From NCBI GenBank assembly GCA_000320545.1, contig ADNK01000276.1, positions 1-32,500 of the forward strand: 32,500 nucleotides of DNA, written 5' to 3'. The notes under the pieces were generated by a model. The model was not told the DNA's origin. It did no database searches and saw nothing but the letters and a program-made list of their open reading frames with translations. This document shows positions 20,668 to 32,054 of the stretch, one piece after another. Each line of letters starts with the position of its first letter. Positions within the stretch are counted from its first letter, which is position 1. This DNA is from Bigelowiella natans CCMP2755 (taxonomy: Eukaryota > Cercozoa > Chlorarachniophyceae). Position numbers and translations under genes: made by a program.

Positions 20668-22547
20668 ATGGCACTTGCCTCGTCTCTCTCGCCATTTGTA
20701 CCTGCTACAGTCAATTCACGCATTCGATATGCGGGACTATCATCTATTTCAACTGCAAAGGCCACCTTGGAGGCACTAAAGCCTGAGGTTGGCTCTAGTC
20801 TCGAGGACCTGCACACTCCTGCATTGGTCGTTATCAAAGAAAACTTCGAAAGGAATTTAAAGACAATACATGAAAAGCTTCCAGAGCATGTGTCAGTGAG
20901 GCCGCATGTAAAGGCGCATAAGTCCCCAGTTATCGGTAGGATGCAACTGGAAGCAGGTGGTGTACAATGATATCGGAACAACTGCAACGTTAACCCAGAG
21001 AAGAATCGAAAGAATTCTGGGAAAATGTCACAACAATAATATTTGTATTAAACAATCAGGCGCTCAAGGTCTATGTGCAGCCAAGCTGTCTGAAGCTGAA
21101 GTGCTGGTCGCGGGCGGTTGCCTCGACGTGTGCATTACAAATGAGGTTATCGGGAAAAGAAACCTTAGGCGGCTGGCAAGCTTGGCGAAGAAGGATGGAG
21201 CTGTGATCAGCGTTTGCGTCGATTCGAAAGAAAATATCGAGGAGATGGCCTCAATTATGAAGGAGGAAAATGTGAAGGGCTTAGGCGTACTGATAGAAGT
21301 GAATGTTGGACAAAATCGATGCGGCGTAGAGCCCGGCATGCCTGCAGCTGATCTTGCTCATGCTATTGCAAAGCACCAACCTTGGTTGGAATTTCTTGGC
21401 CTCCATGCCTACCACGGCTCAAACCAGGTACTACCATCGGTCTCCTTGCAGCTGCAAACACGCACTGATCTTATTCCGGATGTTGGTTCTATTTGTCTTC
21501 CTCCTTTTCGTTCAAAACCATATGTTAGCACGTCCGGGATCCTTTAGGTCGTGAGGGCACAGTAAAGCAGCAAGTCGCTCCTGCTGTCCAATCAACTTTG
21601 GACGCAATCAAATCGCAGCATGACATAGATTGTAAAGTAGTCACTGGTGGGGGAACAGGTTCATATCCCTTTGAAGTCGAGAGTGGGCTCTATACTGAGG
21701 TGTGTTTCCACCGCAACTGCTTTAAAAACCACTGCGCCCAATTACACGTTCAGTGAAATGCATAGTAGAGTTCATCAAAAATGTAATAGATACTCGATCA
21801 ACAACTCTATTTGAAACCGGATGGTTTTACTTCTGCCTCACGACTATTTGTCGCGGAGTAGGAGGAAACCATCCCATTTTCAGACGGTAGGAAGTTTTTG
21901 TGATTTCTTTTTCGATATAAAATAGACTATATCTTTTATGTCCTGAGTCGTTGTGGTATTAGTACCATCATCATCATCATCAGCATCATCATCATACATC
22001 ATCGTAATTATCATCATCAACCATGCTTATCACCGCGCCGGGATAAAATGATTAGATCCAGCCTGGCAGCTACATCTTCATGGACGTCGACTACTCAAAG
22101 AACCTGCAGCGTTCTGACAGACAACCTGGCCCGGGCCCCTTCTTGCCGAGCCTTTTTATTCTCACTACTGTAGTCTCTGTAAGCACGCAGGGATGGGCAG
22201 TCGTAGACGCCGGTATGAAGGCAGTGTCGTTGGATTCAGGGGCTCCTCGTATTTACTCTCTCGATTTTGAGCCTCAAGACGATTCTGTCGAATACATTTG
22301 CGGCGGGGATGAGCACGGTATAATTAAACCCCGAACCTCATCGCAGCAGCAACAACAGGAACTTGCTTACAAGGTAGGGGACCTACTCCTGCTACAGCCT
22401 GGCCACTGCGACCCGACTGTCAACTTATACGACTACTTCAGCTTCATTAACGAAAAAAAGGGAGAAGAGAAGTCGAATCGAGGGAGTGAGAAAAAATGGG
22501 TTGTGAGTGGTAATGTTGCAGTTGCAGCGAGAGGTCCTGGTTTGTAG
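20668..22547 (+). CDS. D-threonine aldolase-type PLP enzyme (alanine racemase N-terminal fold), 439 aa
   Basis: Predicted to cleave D-threonine (or other D-3-hydroxy amino acids) to glycine and an aldehyde with PLP and a divalent metal. Exons 20668-20956, 21060-21427, 21529-21699 and 22056-22547 join in phase. ATG 20668 is the first in-frame Met; residues 1-30 are Ser/Arg-rich and could be an organelle transit peptide. RPHVKAHK carries the PLP lysine (about Lys82). AGAQGLCAAKLSEAEVL, GGGTGSYPFE, PGSYIFMDVDY, VVDAGMKA, GDEHG and PGHCDPTVN follow in family order. The metal site reads His-Cys-Asp: the His-x-Asp spacing fits D-threonine aldolase, whereas eukaryotic D-serine dehydratase uses His-x-Cys. 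Substrate is therefore inferred as D-threonine, with D-serine dehydratase the alternative. Length exceeds the usual roughly 380 residues because of the leader and a Gln-rich insert before the metal site. Confidence 0.88.
21963..21995. repeat. (ATC)n microsatellite in the third intron of the aldolase gene
   Basis: A run of ATC triplets with one CAGC interruption lies within intron 21700-22055. It is non-coding on the exon model given for the aldolase. Confidence 0.85.
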
Positions 22548-24020
22548 AGCAAAGTCGAACCTCATAGCACATTGTGAAATAACAACGTACAATGTGTAAC
22601 ATGTCGTACCGAGGACACATGAAGGCTTTGACGCTCCAACTCATGCATGGGAGCGCCCATGCTAGCATGCTAGCATGCTTTGTTTGTTTTACGCTTACAA
22701 CGCTCATACAATGACCCAGCTTTGTTGCTAGTCAATCTCATTTGCGATCGAATCGACACACTCTAGCACTGTTGCTTGGACAGCCAGCGCATCGCATGTA
22801 GGCATGCTAGCATGCGTCGCATGTCCATGTCCCAGCGTGTGGCATGGAAATGTCGTGCGCAATGTGCGAGTTTTCGCAGTCAAATAGTTCACAGCAATGC
22901 AGATTCAAGTATGTATAAAAGTTAAACATAGATGAGACAAATGAAGATTGTAAGTAAAGAGGCGCAATTGGCGCTCTGAGTTCAGATGAAACGTCAAACC
23001 AGAAACTTTACGCAAACAAATAAATTTTATAATTTTTAGTTCGGGAAAAGAGCTAAGAGATCGTCCCAAAGGCAATTCATCAATTGCTTATTTGAAAGAT
23101 GCATCAGTAAAATGGGTTTTAAGAGAATGTGTTGAGAATCTAAAAGTCGCATATCAGTACCATGTAGGATCAAACTGTTATGATCTTTGTCTTTGCTCTC
23201 TCATTTTTCTTCTTCCCCTTCAATTTAGCCGAATATCATCCTTAGGTCTGCGCTTGGCCTGGCTCCACCTGAATCATATTGCATAAAATCATATGTGTAA
23301 TATGACGACATGATTACTGCGTAGGATTTAATAGGCAACTGAGAGGCAGACTCTGCGCGTTTATGCGTTTTGTGCTTGTTCTTCTGTCAATATACAAACA
23401 GGCACTAAGGGATATATAATTTGATACTAATACCTTCTTTTCTTTCCCTGAACCCTCTTCCAAAATTTTCTTCGCCTTCTCCTCATCGATCTTCAGAGCT
23501 CCCTAGCGAATCAAATGTTATCAGAAAAACATGTTAAAAACCGCTGGAGTGGTTTCGTTTTTTGCATAATGTACATTGTTATTTGCACGCGAACGTTTAC
23601 ATGCACCTCTAAGCTCTGAAGACTGTTCCGTCGGTTCAACCCCCCCTTTTTTAATTGAGGCTGGTAGTGGTATTATGTTGTATTATTTAGTTGTTATCTC
23701 TTGTTACTATTGACGTGAATATGTACTATGAAAATTTACTATTTCATTAGATACAGTCTAACTGACACTACTACTTGGTAGCTTGCTAAAAAACGCTACC
23801 AAAAGCAGGCATGTACTCATACATTCGCTATATCCTGATTGAGCTCGCCCCATGTGTTAGAAGAGAACAAATCGCCTGACTTTATCGTGCGAGTAAGGAA
23901 GTTTCCTACCACAATGCCTGACGGTAGTAAAGATTCACGATAATGACACGCAGACGCAGACGTAGACCTTAACCTTACATGCTGAACATGTCTTTCAGAG
24001 CAAAAGTAATTAAAATAGAA
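22548..24020. other. Convergent intergenic stretch, with possible extra 3' exons of the FSP1-like gene
   Basis: No independent gene is convincing. Two minus-strand pieces might belong to the FSP1-like gene: 23995-23963 (reads LKDMFSM, like the family's K-x-K-D-M-F motif) and 23516-23447 (reads GALKIDEEKAKKILEEGSGK, flanked by CTAG and GTATTAG), though I could not join them in phase. The palindrome GCATGCTAGCATGC occurs near 22660-22680 and again at 22802-22815. The open frame at 23092-23286 shows nothing. Confidence 0.45.
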
Positions 24021-27000
24021 CTATGTATCAAGATGGGATTGATCACCCATCGGTAGCTGAGAATTGCCTCCATTAGGTCCCAGAGGCAGTACCATCATTG
24101 TTGGTCCCTTCTTATATGCACTCATGCCCTTCTTTTTTTCCAATGCTTTTAGGGGTAAGGATATAGACAAATCAGCAGTGGCGGCATTAATACAATTTAG
24201 AATTATATGAATTGCGACTCTAATAAAGAACCCGGAGCCATCGTTATCATAAACAGACTTCATCAATCATCATGACATTATAGTAAGTCAAATAAGCGAC
24301 CTCGAATGTTTTTGTTGATGACAGGTGCTTGGAACTTCATCGCCAAATATGCAAACTGTACGCACCGCCACCGTTTTCATCACAGGCATGATGTTATGAT
24401 GGTGGTGGTGGTGTATGGATTGTAATGTAACGCATTTAAAATAATTCGCCATGAATATTGTGCTTTGTACTATCACAATCAACGGAATATTCACCATTAC
24501 TTATTTCAAATTATTATTTCTTGGAATGTCACGTCGTGGGTCAATGATGGCGTGTATTGTCGTAGTTCTATGATGCTATTGTTCATATGACAACCTTAGG
24601 ACCAATTGCAGCGCAATCACCCAATGCGAATGCGGTCTTACAGCCCTCAATCTGTAGATGCTCATTCACCTTTATGCGACCCTCTTCATCGACTGGAAGA
24701 TTCTATACGAGTGGTAATGATAATAATAACGATAACAAATATGATCATAAATAAGAGCGATGAAGGTGCTGGATAGAACCGGAAGTACGCTTGGTGGTAG
24801 TGGTTTTTATCACGTGCATATTTTGTGGCTTTATGCACACGTAAGTCATAAGTTAGCTTCTCCTACGACCCATATTATTGTTCCTACATCTTTGAAGCTC
24901 TTCGTGTTTGTCTTTGTTCCAGTGCAGAAGAACACCAGGTCTGTTCCGACCTGATCATATAGCATTCGGTCGATAGTAAGATCCGAATCAAAAAGTCTTC
25001 TGTCATTCCTGGGAATGCACAAGAGCAGCTTCTTAACCTTGTTGCCTTTAGAAGTAGTAAGTTCCCTTTTTCCTTCCACATAAGATACTGACGATTCCTA
25101 ACGTACAAAATTTATTCATCCCTTAGTGACTGCGAATTAGCTGCTGGCTAATGGTGGAAATGGTGATGATGTGGAAAAGGGGAGGATTAAGTAGGTGAAA
25201 TTGCCCACAAATAAAAATTTAACAAACGACCTTTATCTCGCTTTGTAGTTCTGAAAACTCAACACGCTCTCCAAGCATCACCTTATGATTGCACGACTGA
25301 ATCATTTAATTCCATTTTGGAATGAACAAAATTACGAAGTCTGTACAAATTCTTTGACAATTTTCCCCAAACGATGGCTCATAATAAACTAAAGGCTTAA
25401 TTTAGGCAGCAAGTGCCAATGATTAAAGCGCATAGTATCATGATAGTATCATGATTACTATCATGGGCCACAAACAATTTGTTTTCAGTATTCTCATAGT
25501 GAATGGGTGATACTATGTGTGTTTGCTCATCTTCTATGTGATGAACCTTGACATTAGGGAGCGCTTGTACCGCTGCAAGCGTCTTTGCCTTCATCTTATC
25601 ACCAAGCGCGGTGTTCTGTTTTCAAAAGATATGTGGGGAGCATGAGAACAACCATGGATTAATAAGTGTGTATTGAGCACAAATATGCGCTAAGAAGAAA
25701 ACAGCATGTAACGTTACTCCGATTAGGAGGAAACGGTAATCTATTAAAAGTTTTATCATATGAAACGCTCTGAAAATATTACATTCAATACGGTTTCTCC
25801 AGTGTGAATGAGGGTGATGCTTTTCTTGCTATAATAATGGGATAGTTCCCCAACGAGTTCAAGGCCAACCGCGCCCCCGCCAATGACCTGAAGAGAATCC
25901 AGAAAATGTTTACATTCGGAAATTGGGAGTCGACTGTAATTTCTATCCTAGAACATATTTGTAGATGATATAAATGCTTATATTCTATCACAACGGGCTC
26001 GCAACTGCAATCTTTGAAACAGATATGCTGGCACCGTGATGTTCTCCGCAGCGTTTACATCCTGGCGCATTTTTGAATACCTAGAAATATGACACAAACA
26101 CTTGCTACTTAAAATCCATCTATGCATCGATAATTGTGTGCATATGTGATTGATGACTATTTGCACCGATAACGTGGGTGGTATGTGTATCTAATTGTTT
26201 TTTACTTTGCGGGTACACTAGTGGCATCCACCTCAGCAACCTGCGGATGATATTATGCAATAAATTAAACTAAAGTTGTGATAGTAATTATAAGAGTTGC
26301 ATTGATCATTTCTTTATTATCATCAGAAGCAGAATCAGCACCAAATGTTTCGCATCACGTCCTTACTTTGGCAGGAAACGCATAAGAGCTCCCGGTACAG
26401 ACAACCATATAGTCACACTGAATCTCCTTTTCCTCGCTACGATGTGCAATAAAAATGGACCAATACACGTAAGTACATATTGATTAATGTTTTATTTTCC
26501 CTACGTAACCGCCCTTTGAAAGATAAAATAAACGACGACCCGTAAACTTTGATGGATTTTCCGTCCTTAGCAATTGCCTCAACTTCTCCTTGTACTACGG
26601 ATCCATACTTTAAAACCTTTGGGTTTAATAAGGAGAGATGAGTAAAGATGGGACAATCGTTAAGTATGCAAACAAAGAGGAAAAAGATTTTGATTCTCTA
26701 ATGCGATGGAATGCGGATTGTTCAGGAGTTAGTTGTTCAACGACTATGATACAATGACGTAGCCGGTAATTACTTTAGTGTAAGGAATTATGCATTTCTG
26801 CTCCCAACCCTGAATTATATGTTGCGAACGCATTATTGATATCCTCGATCGAATTGTGATACTTTTAAAACTGTTAGAGGGCACTGGAAAGAAGATGAAT
26901 AATCTATCCATGATTTGACGATTTCATACAAATACTACCTCTACACAGGTTGCGCGAAGAAGAGCCATGTTGTGTAGAAAGTAATTCTTCCTGTCTATTA

Positions 27001-27180
27001 TGACAACGTTGAAGGCTGCGTCTTTGTCGAGCATCTTTGCTATCGCGACACCTGTACATTTAATAAACTGGTGTACAATTATTGAGTTTTGAGACCGTCT
27101 AAATTTGTACCTCCGTATCCTCCTCCTACAATGAGTACAACTGGCTTGTCTTTGACCTCTTTCGACCCTCTGCTGCCCAT
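24021..27180 (-). CDS. FSP1/AIFM2-like NAD(P)H:quinone oxidoreductase (FAD)
   Basis: Predicted flavoprotein that reduces quinones with NAD(P)H; the animal member, ferroptosis suppressor protein 1, does this at membranes. Exons: 27180-27111, 27051-26939, 26797-26774 (24-nt microexon), 26616-26540, 26436-26367, 26240-26206, 26080-26035, 25887-25792, 25615-25547, 25281-25231, 25097-25038, 24950-24888, 24702-24595, 24355-24301, 24145-24021; all phases agree. ATG 27180 gives MGSRGS, an N-myristoylation signature like animal FSP1. Then VVLIVGGGYGG (FAD Rossmann, residues 14-24), VIIDRKNYF, VVCTGSSYAFPAK, VIGGGAVGLELVGEL (NADH Rossmann, from 146), SITLIHTGET, LVFFCTGTK, KVNEHLQIEG, LGDCA and FAYLAMKFQAP follow, in family order. 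Reading through to the stop at 24021 gives 353 aa. A donor at 24047|24046 could instead add a tail with KDMF, so the C-terminus is unresolved. Confidence 0.9.
26774..26797 (-). other. 24-nt microexon of the FSP1-like gene
   Basis: The eight codons read KCIIPYTK between acceptor GAGCAG and donor AAA|GTAATT. Both flanking junctions are phase 0. Including it restores the family pattern in which the acidic residue after the LRA motif is followed by a short K-x-x-x-P/S-Y segment. Without it the neighbouring exons still join in frame, so skipping would delete eight residues only. Confidence 0.75.
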
Positions 27181-27633
27181 GGTGTTGTGATGATGCGCTG
27201 TTCAAGCTTGAAATGTGATCGTTGTTCCGCACCGGAACCTATGTGCAGCAGTCAACTTACAGATTCTCCCAGTTATGTCTAGACAATTCTCCAGAATTGC
27301 CTGCTTTCCAGCGCTGAGACAAACTATTTATTGGAAGAACCCTGAGTAAATCTAACACCGACTACCAGATGGACGTCAGACGAAATTTGTTTTCCCCTCG
27401 ATTTATGTGTACGACATGACTTTTCTAACCTGTTTTTTTAAATTTTTGCACATTTTTTAGCGCATGCTTGTTTCGGCAGCTGAGAATACTTCTTTTGCAC
27501 CGAAGAGCGGGTATTACTATTTCCCCTCGATCTCACCTGCTGCTTACCTCTTTTTTATTGTCGCAGGGTGCTTGTTAGCCTTCGCACAACACTGACCAAA
27601 GCTGTTGGCTTAAACTCCATTAATGATCTTCGA
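27181..27633. promoter_or_regulatory. Divergent intergenic region between the FSP1-like and HAD genes
   Basis: 453 bp separate the two start codons. Both transcripts must begin here, or upstream within it if the HAD start lies further 5' (its frame is open from 27568, but no ATG occurs before 27634). A T-rich stretch at about 27420-27470 is the only compositional feature I notice. Confidence 0.4.
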
Positions 27634-28858
27634 ATGACAATAATGTCATGGGTCACATGCGCACGCCGATTCCCCGTTCGTGCCGCAATGAGGAGGAATT
27701 TCGCCTTTGTCAGCAATGATTCTGCGGGGAAATCCGTTCCACTATTTCCCGTGATCACCCTGGACGTAACCGGCACGATGCTTTCGTACAAGGGCAGCGT
27801 GGGCCAGTGGTTACCATCACTCAAAAGCACATTTTAGATCGTTTAGTCTGCTTTTGTTATTAGACATGATACCCGCCCGCCTCCCCCTTTATCAATCTGT
27901 ATAGGTACTGCTCTGCAGCGAAACGGTCGGGAATCCCTTACGTGAATTTTGGTGACATAGAGCAAGGCTTCAGGGAAGCATATAAAGAAACATCGGAGAA
28001 GTACCCATGGTCAATCCACAACAACTAATCTGTATTGCTGATCTACGGCGAATATACATGTTGCATATATAAGTGCGTGAAGTAATGATTCATGCGTTTG
28101 CTGGAAAGATTTGTTCGATGGCCTGCAGCATTTGCATTAAAGCACCCCCCCCTCCCTCTCTCCCTACTTCTCTGCTGATCCAGCAAAGCTATCATTTTCC
28201 ACGATTTTTTATTTCAATGACGTACTTTTCTTAAAGCGATGATATTGCCGATATCTACAGCTTCGGAGGAAGTGCCATGACAAGCAAAGATTGGTGGAAA
28301 ATTTGTGTACGGCGTTCCTTCGAGCTTGCTGGGTTAACACATACACGCACACACACACACACACAATATTAAATATATAACGATCTTTGTGATTCTACTG
28401 GCATTCGCTTCCAATAAACTTTCGTTCTATTAGAGAGTTTGACGTGTCTATGTTCTTGCAACTCATTCTTACAACGTTGATACAATTTGTATTTTCCCTC
28501 GTTATAGGCAAGCAGTCCCTTCAGATCAGTTCGATCGCTTATTTCAGCGTATCTACAGCTTATTTGGCAGTCCGCGGATTTATGAAGCATTTGAGGATGT
28601 TATCCCTTTTTTGACTTGGTAACTTTGGGAAGGATGAAGAGGAGCGGAAGGAGGGGAGACAGGAGATTTGTAGCAATGAAATTTTTTGATGTAAGAGAGA
28701 ATAGTGACATATAGAAAGGCATGCTGAAGATAAGGAAGCTATTGAGAGACAGACATCATCAAGTGTATTCTGAGTCGCCCATCAATTATAGCAGAAAGTT
28801 GTACCTGAATCCCTCTCAATTACAATCAGATTTTCCCACGCCTCTTCTAATCCCTTCT

Positions 28859-28906
<48 letters not shown>

Positions 28907-29587
28907 CCTCTCTCCCCGATCTATTTATCCCCATCTGTCCGCACCAGGGCCAAACGGAGGGGTATTGTGGTAGGAGTTGTAAGTAACTCAGACGAACGCT
29001 ATGTAGATGGTGTGCTCCCCATGCTTGATATTGCCCCCGATCTCGACTTCATGATCGTCAGCAAAAAGGTGGTACAACGATTACGGGAGGGGAGTCCGAA
29101 GTAAACACAGCAAGATGAAAATTAATTTATGTGGGACTTTTGGGGTTAGGTTGGATTCGAAAAGCCGAAGCCCGACATCTTCAAGGCAGCAATTACAAGT
29201 GCTCGGCAATTCCCAGGCCTGCAAGATCTGAGACCGGAGCAAGTCTTGCATATTGGCGACAATTATATAAAGGTGAAGAGATAGGATATACTATCGAGAT
29301 CATTTTCGTCTCCTTTTTGTGGCACTTAAAGGTAGGAGATAGGGAAGAAAAGGGGTGAGATTTAAGTTCGAACGATTTCTAAGTTTTCACAAATCCGGCT
29401 TACAACAACTCTTTAGGATTACTGCGGTGCAACAGACTTTGGTTTCCGCGGCCTGCTGATGGATCGGTATGCTGATTTCGAGTTAGATGATTTGAAAGCT
29501 AAAAGCGTACCGGTAGTCCATGACTTTTTGGACGTCGTAGAATCTATTAGCTACGCGAAGTACCACAACGGACGATTCGTTGTGTAG
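27634..29587 (+). CDS. HAD-like hydrolase, HDHD3 type (291 aa)
   Basis: Haloacid-dehalogenase superfamily hydrolase; physiological substrate unknown. Seven exons join in phase: 27634-27806, 27905-28009, 28261-28332, 28508-28618, 28948-29068, 29150-29272, 29417-29587. The first 35 residues are Arg/Ser-rich with few acids (WVTCARRFPVRAAMRRNFAF), suggesting an organelle presequence. Motif I is ITLDVTGTML with nucleophile Asp44; motif II is VVGVVSNSD (about 161-169); motif III lysine lies in EKPKPDIF (about 198-205); motif IV is HIGDNYIKDY (about 228-237). The cap contains DWWKICVRRSFELAG and LFQRIYSLFGSPRIYEAF, which match plant and protist HDHD3-like proteins from memory. The usual second Asp of motif I (DxD) is Thr46 here, as in other members of this subgroup where it is not Asp, so ordinary phosphatase chemistry is uncertain. 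Confidence 0.9.
28861..28904. repeat. (CT)n microsatellite in intron 4 of the HAD gene
   Basis: More than twenty CT units lie shortly upstream of the acceptor at 28947 and extend its pyrimidine tract. A (CA)n run at about 28344-28365 lies in the preceding intron. Confidence 0.9.
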
Positions 29588-30201
29588 TTATATACTGCAC
29601 GCATAAGATGGATTACGTGGAAGCATTGCTTCCATTGGAGCTTTTACATAATTTCTTGCCAACAATGGAACTTGCATTGCTTTGCATCAAGAGTTGCCAC
29701 ATAGTCATGCACATAACGATTTGTACAAATGCCCATCATTAGTGCTTTCAACTTGCTTCGCCAATAATACAGCGAAAGCCGCGCTGTATGAAGTATGGAA
29801 GACGAGGCGCGCTGGCTTGGAATTAAAATATGCTAATAGAACTGCGAGCAACCATGACACAATAATGACAGTCCATATGTAGCAAACCCGTTTAGAAACT
29901 GGTATGATACGATGTATCTACTGGTATATATGCTTGCCACATCTAGACGTACATGCAGATGTAGATGAATATGCGCCCGCTCCGTACGTACACACGTACA
30001 GCACTCTTGTCATCTCATAAATTGTCATGGTATTGTGATGAGGTGCAGCGTTACAAATTAAAAAATACTATGATGAATTGGTACCAGTAACAATGTTAAA
30101 ATATCTAACTTCCAATTTATCAACAGAGATGGAACAGATTTTGTTTCTCTAGAGGTGATATATTCTAAGGTGGATAATCCTTCCACTCATACTTTGAAAA
30201 T
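29588..30201. other. Convergent intergenic stretch, no gene seen
   Basis: About 0.6 kb between the stop codons of the HAD gene (+) and the SWC5-like gene (-) should hold both 3' UTRs and poly(A) sites. The open frame at 29682-29882 has no recognisable motif or splice partner. Confidence 0.6.
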
Positions 30202-32054
30202 TTAAAGTATAATACCCTTTTTCTTGCGCTGCTGGTTGCGTATGTCCCTTTCGATCTCAAACTGTTTATAGTCTGTATCCAAAAGGAATTGCCTCTTATC
30301 CAATTCCCTAAAATAGGTACATAAATGCTTTAGTTGCATTAGAAATCATGTAATATTTTATGAATGAAGCATCGATGATCTTATTCTTCGGATTTCCCCA
30401 GACAAAGGACATCCGTCGTTTGTATTATCGATATAAATTCGTAGAAACATCTTAAACACGTCAGAAGCCTCTCTCCACAGTGCACGCCTGACTCCCCTTG
30501 CACGATTATCTTAAGCGTATACCCATCCTTTGCGGCTAATTTGAGATCGTCTCCATCCCCCTCTTCGGTTTTATCCTTCTCCCAATCGATCATGCACTTG
30601 TCCAACGTATTCATTTTCTTCTTTCCCTTCAAGGATCCAAGCAATCTGTCCAGGTTAGACTGCTTCCTGCACATGAGAAGTTCAATAAGAACAAAGAAGC
30701 CTTATAGTAATGCCATGCGTGTCAAGTACGCACTTGAATTTCTTGGCAGCCTTCGAATTTGCGGAAACTTTCTTCTTAACCCTATTAAAAAGCACCAATG
30801 AGTGCAAGGCACAACAATAAATTGGAGGACAAGGATCCTCGGAAGGACATATTTCTATCGCTTTGATTCATCTTTCCAAAATAAACTATTAACATCCTAC
30901 ATATCGTTGCCGATTGGAGTTCGAGCAAACGTTACTGAACATGATAATATGCTTGGTAAATATTACACAACGCGCTCCCCAGCGAAGTCCTTGATCTCCC
31001 GCACCTCCACTTGTTTGTCAGCACCCAGTTCTTCCTCTTTCTTTTTGCTAGATGACTCACTCTCGTTTGGTTTATCTCCTTCATCATCACCCTCTTCATC
31101 GTCATCCTGTCAAGATTTATCATTTCAGTTAAATTGTCTGGTGAGCATTCTTGGAAGTCGTGCCAAATTCTTCAGTTGCTGGCCAAGGCAAATATTCATT
31201 ATTTCATTTAAGCAAACCTCAAAATTTATCGGCGTCGATGATCCAAAACTCAGTCCTTGTATCTTGATTTTCTTCTTCTTCTGTCGAAGATTTGAAAGAG
31301 ATCAATCATGTATCTACGATGATGCTTTTATGAGCCTTAACCTTCTTCTTTTTCTTTTTCCCAGCTTTTGAAACTTTTGGTCGCTTAGCTTTAGCAGCTG
31401 TCCTCTGCATTTCCTTGAAGATATCGTCGATCTCGGAGTTGCTCTCCTCATCAGCATCGTCTAACTCTTGGGTTGCATGAGGATTCTCGAGCATATCGTC
31501 ATCATCGTCATCGCTAATTACAGCTGCTCCAAACCTAATTCAGCAATTTGGGCACCACAGATTCCATCAAAACCCCTTTAATTCGGAACAATGATGATTA
31601 TAGCATTCGATGGACGGACTTAGATTTGGCGCGTTTCCTTTTCCTCTTTAACTTTCTTTTCTCCTTCTCGCAGGTATCCTCCTCTAAATACAAAAGGGGA
31701 AGTAAGAGAAATTCTTCTGGATAGCTCTGTCGATATTGAAATAGTTCCCGACAGTTTTGTTCAGATTCATTCGAATCTTCTTCATTCATTCTCAAATACA
31801 TGCAACAATCTCTTCGCCTCTCCTTTTGTCTTGTCCTTGATATGAACCGAATCGAACAGTGCAAAACATCGCTCAATAAATTTAACCGCGAAACCCGCAT
31901 TTTGGGACGAAAGGAGCGGCGGCTGAAGAATATTCTCGCTCAAGAGAGCACCTGGCACATAATCTTCATCTAGATCCTCGCTATCGAGCTCTTCCTCTGC
32001 GTCGTTGCCCTCATCCTCTGGGCGCTTTCCCTCTCCTTCTCCGCCGGCTGGCAT
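30202..32054 (-). CDS. SWC5: SWC5/CFDP1 (Bucentaur) homologue with BCNT C-terminal domain, 261 aa
   Basis: Member of the BCNT family, whose yeast member Swc5 is a subunit of the SWR1 remodeller that deposits H2A.Z; expected in the nucleus. Seven exons join in phase: 32054-31952, 31523-31342, 31280-31218, 31106-30967, 30781-30734, 30666-30523, 30307-30202. ATG 32054 opens an acidic N-terminus with EEELDSEDLDEDYVP, the family's DE(D/E)Y motif that binds histones in the known members. A Lys/Glu-rich middle follows (DDIFKEMQR, KAGKKKKKK). VEVREIKDFAGERV leads into the BCNT domain: LDRLLGSLKGKKKMNTLDK, DWEKDK, LKLAAKDGELDKRQFLLDTD and KQFEIERDIRNQQRKKK. Length matches the family (about 260-300). 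The acceptor of exon 2 is ambiguous (31523 or 31534); only 31523 keeps phase. Confidence 0.93.

Noticed and set aside
25441-25463. TGATAGT...ACTATCA inverted repeat
   Set aside because: Short (7 bp) and inside an intron of the FSP1-like gene in AT-rich sequence; likely chance.
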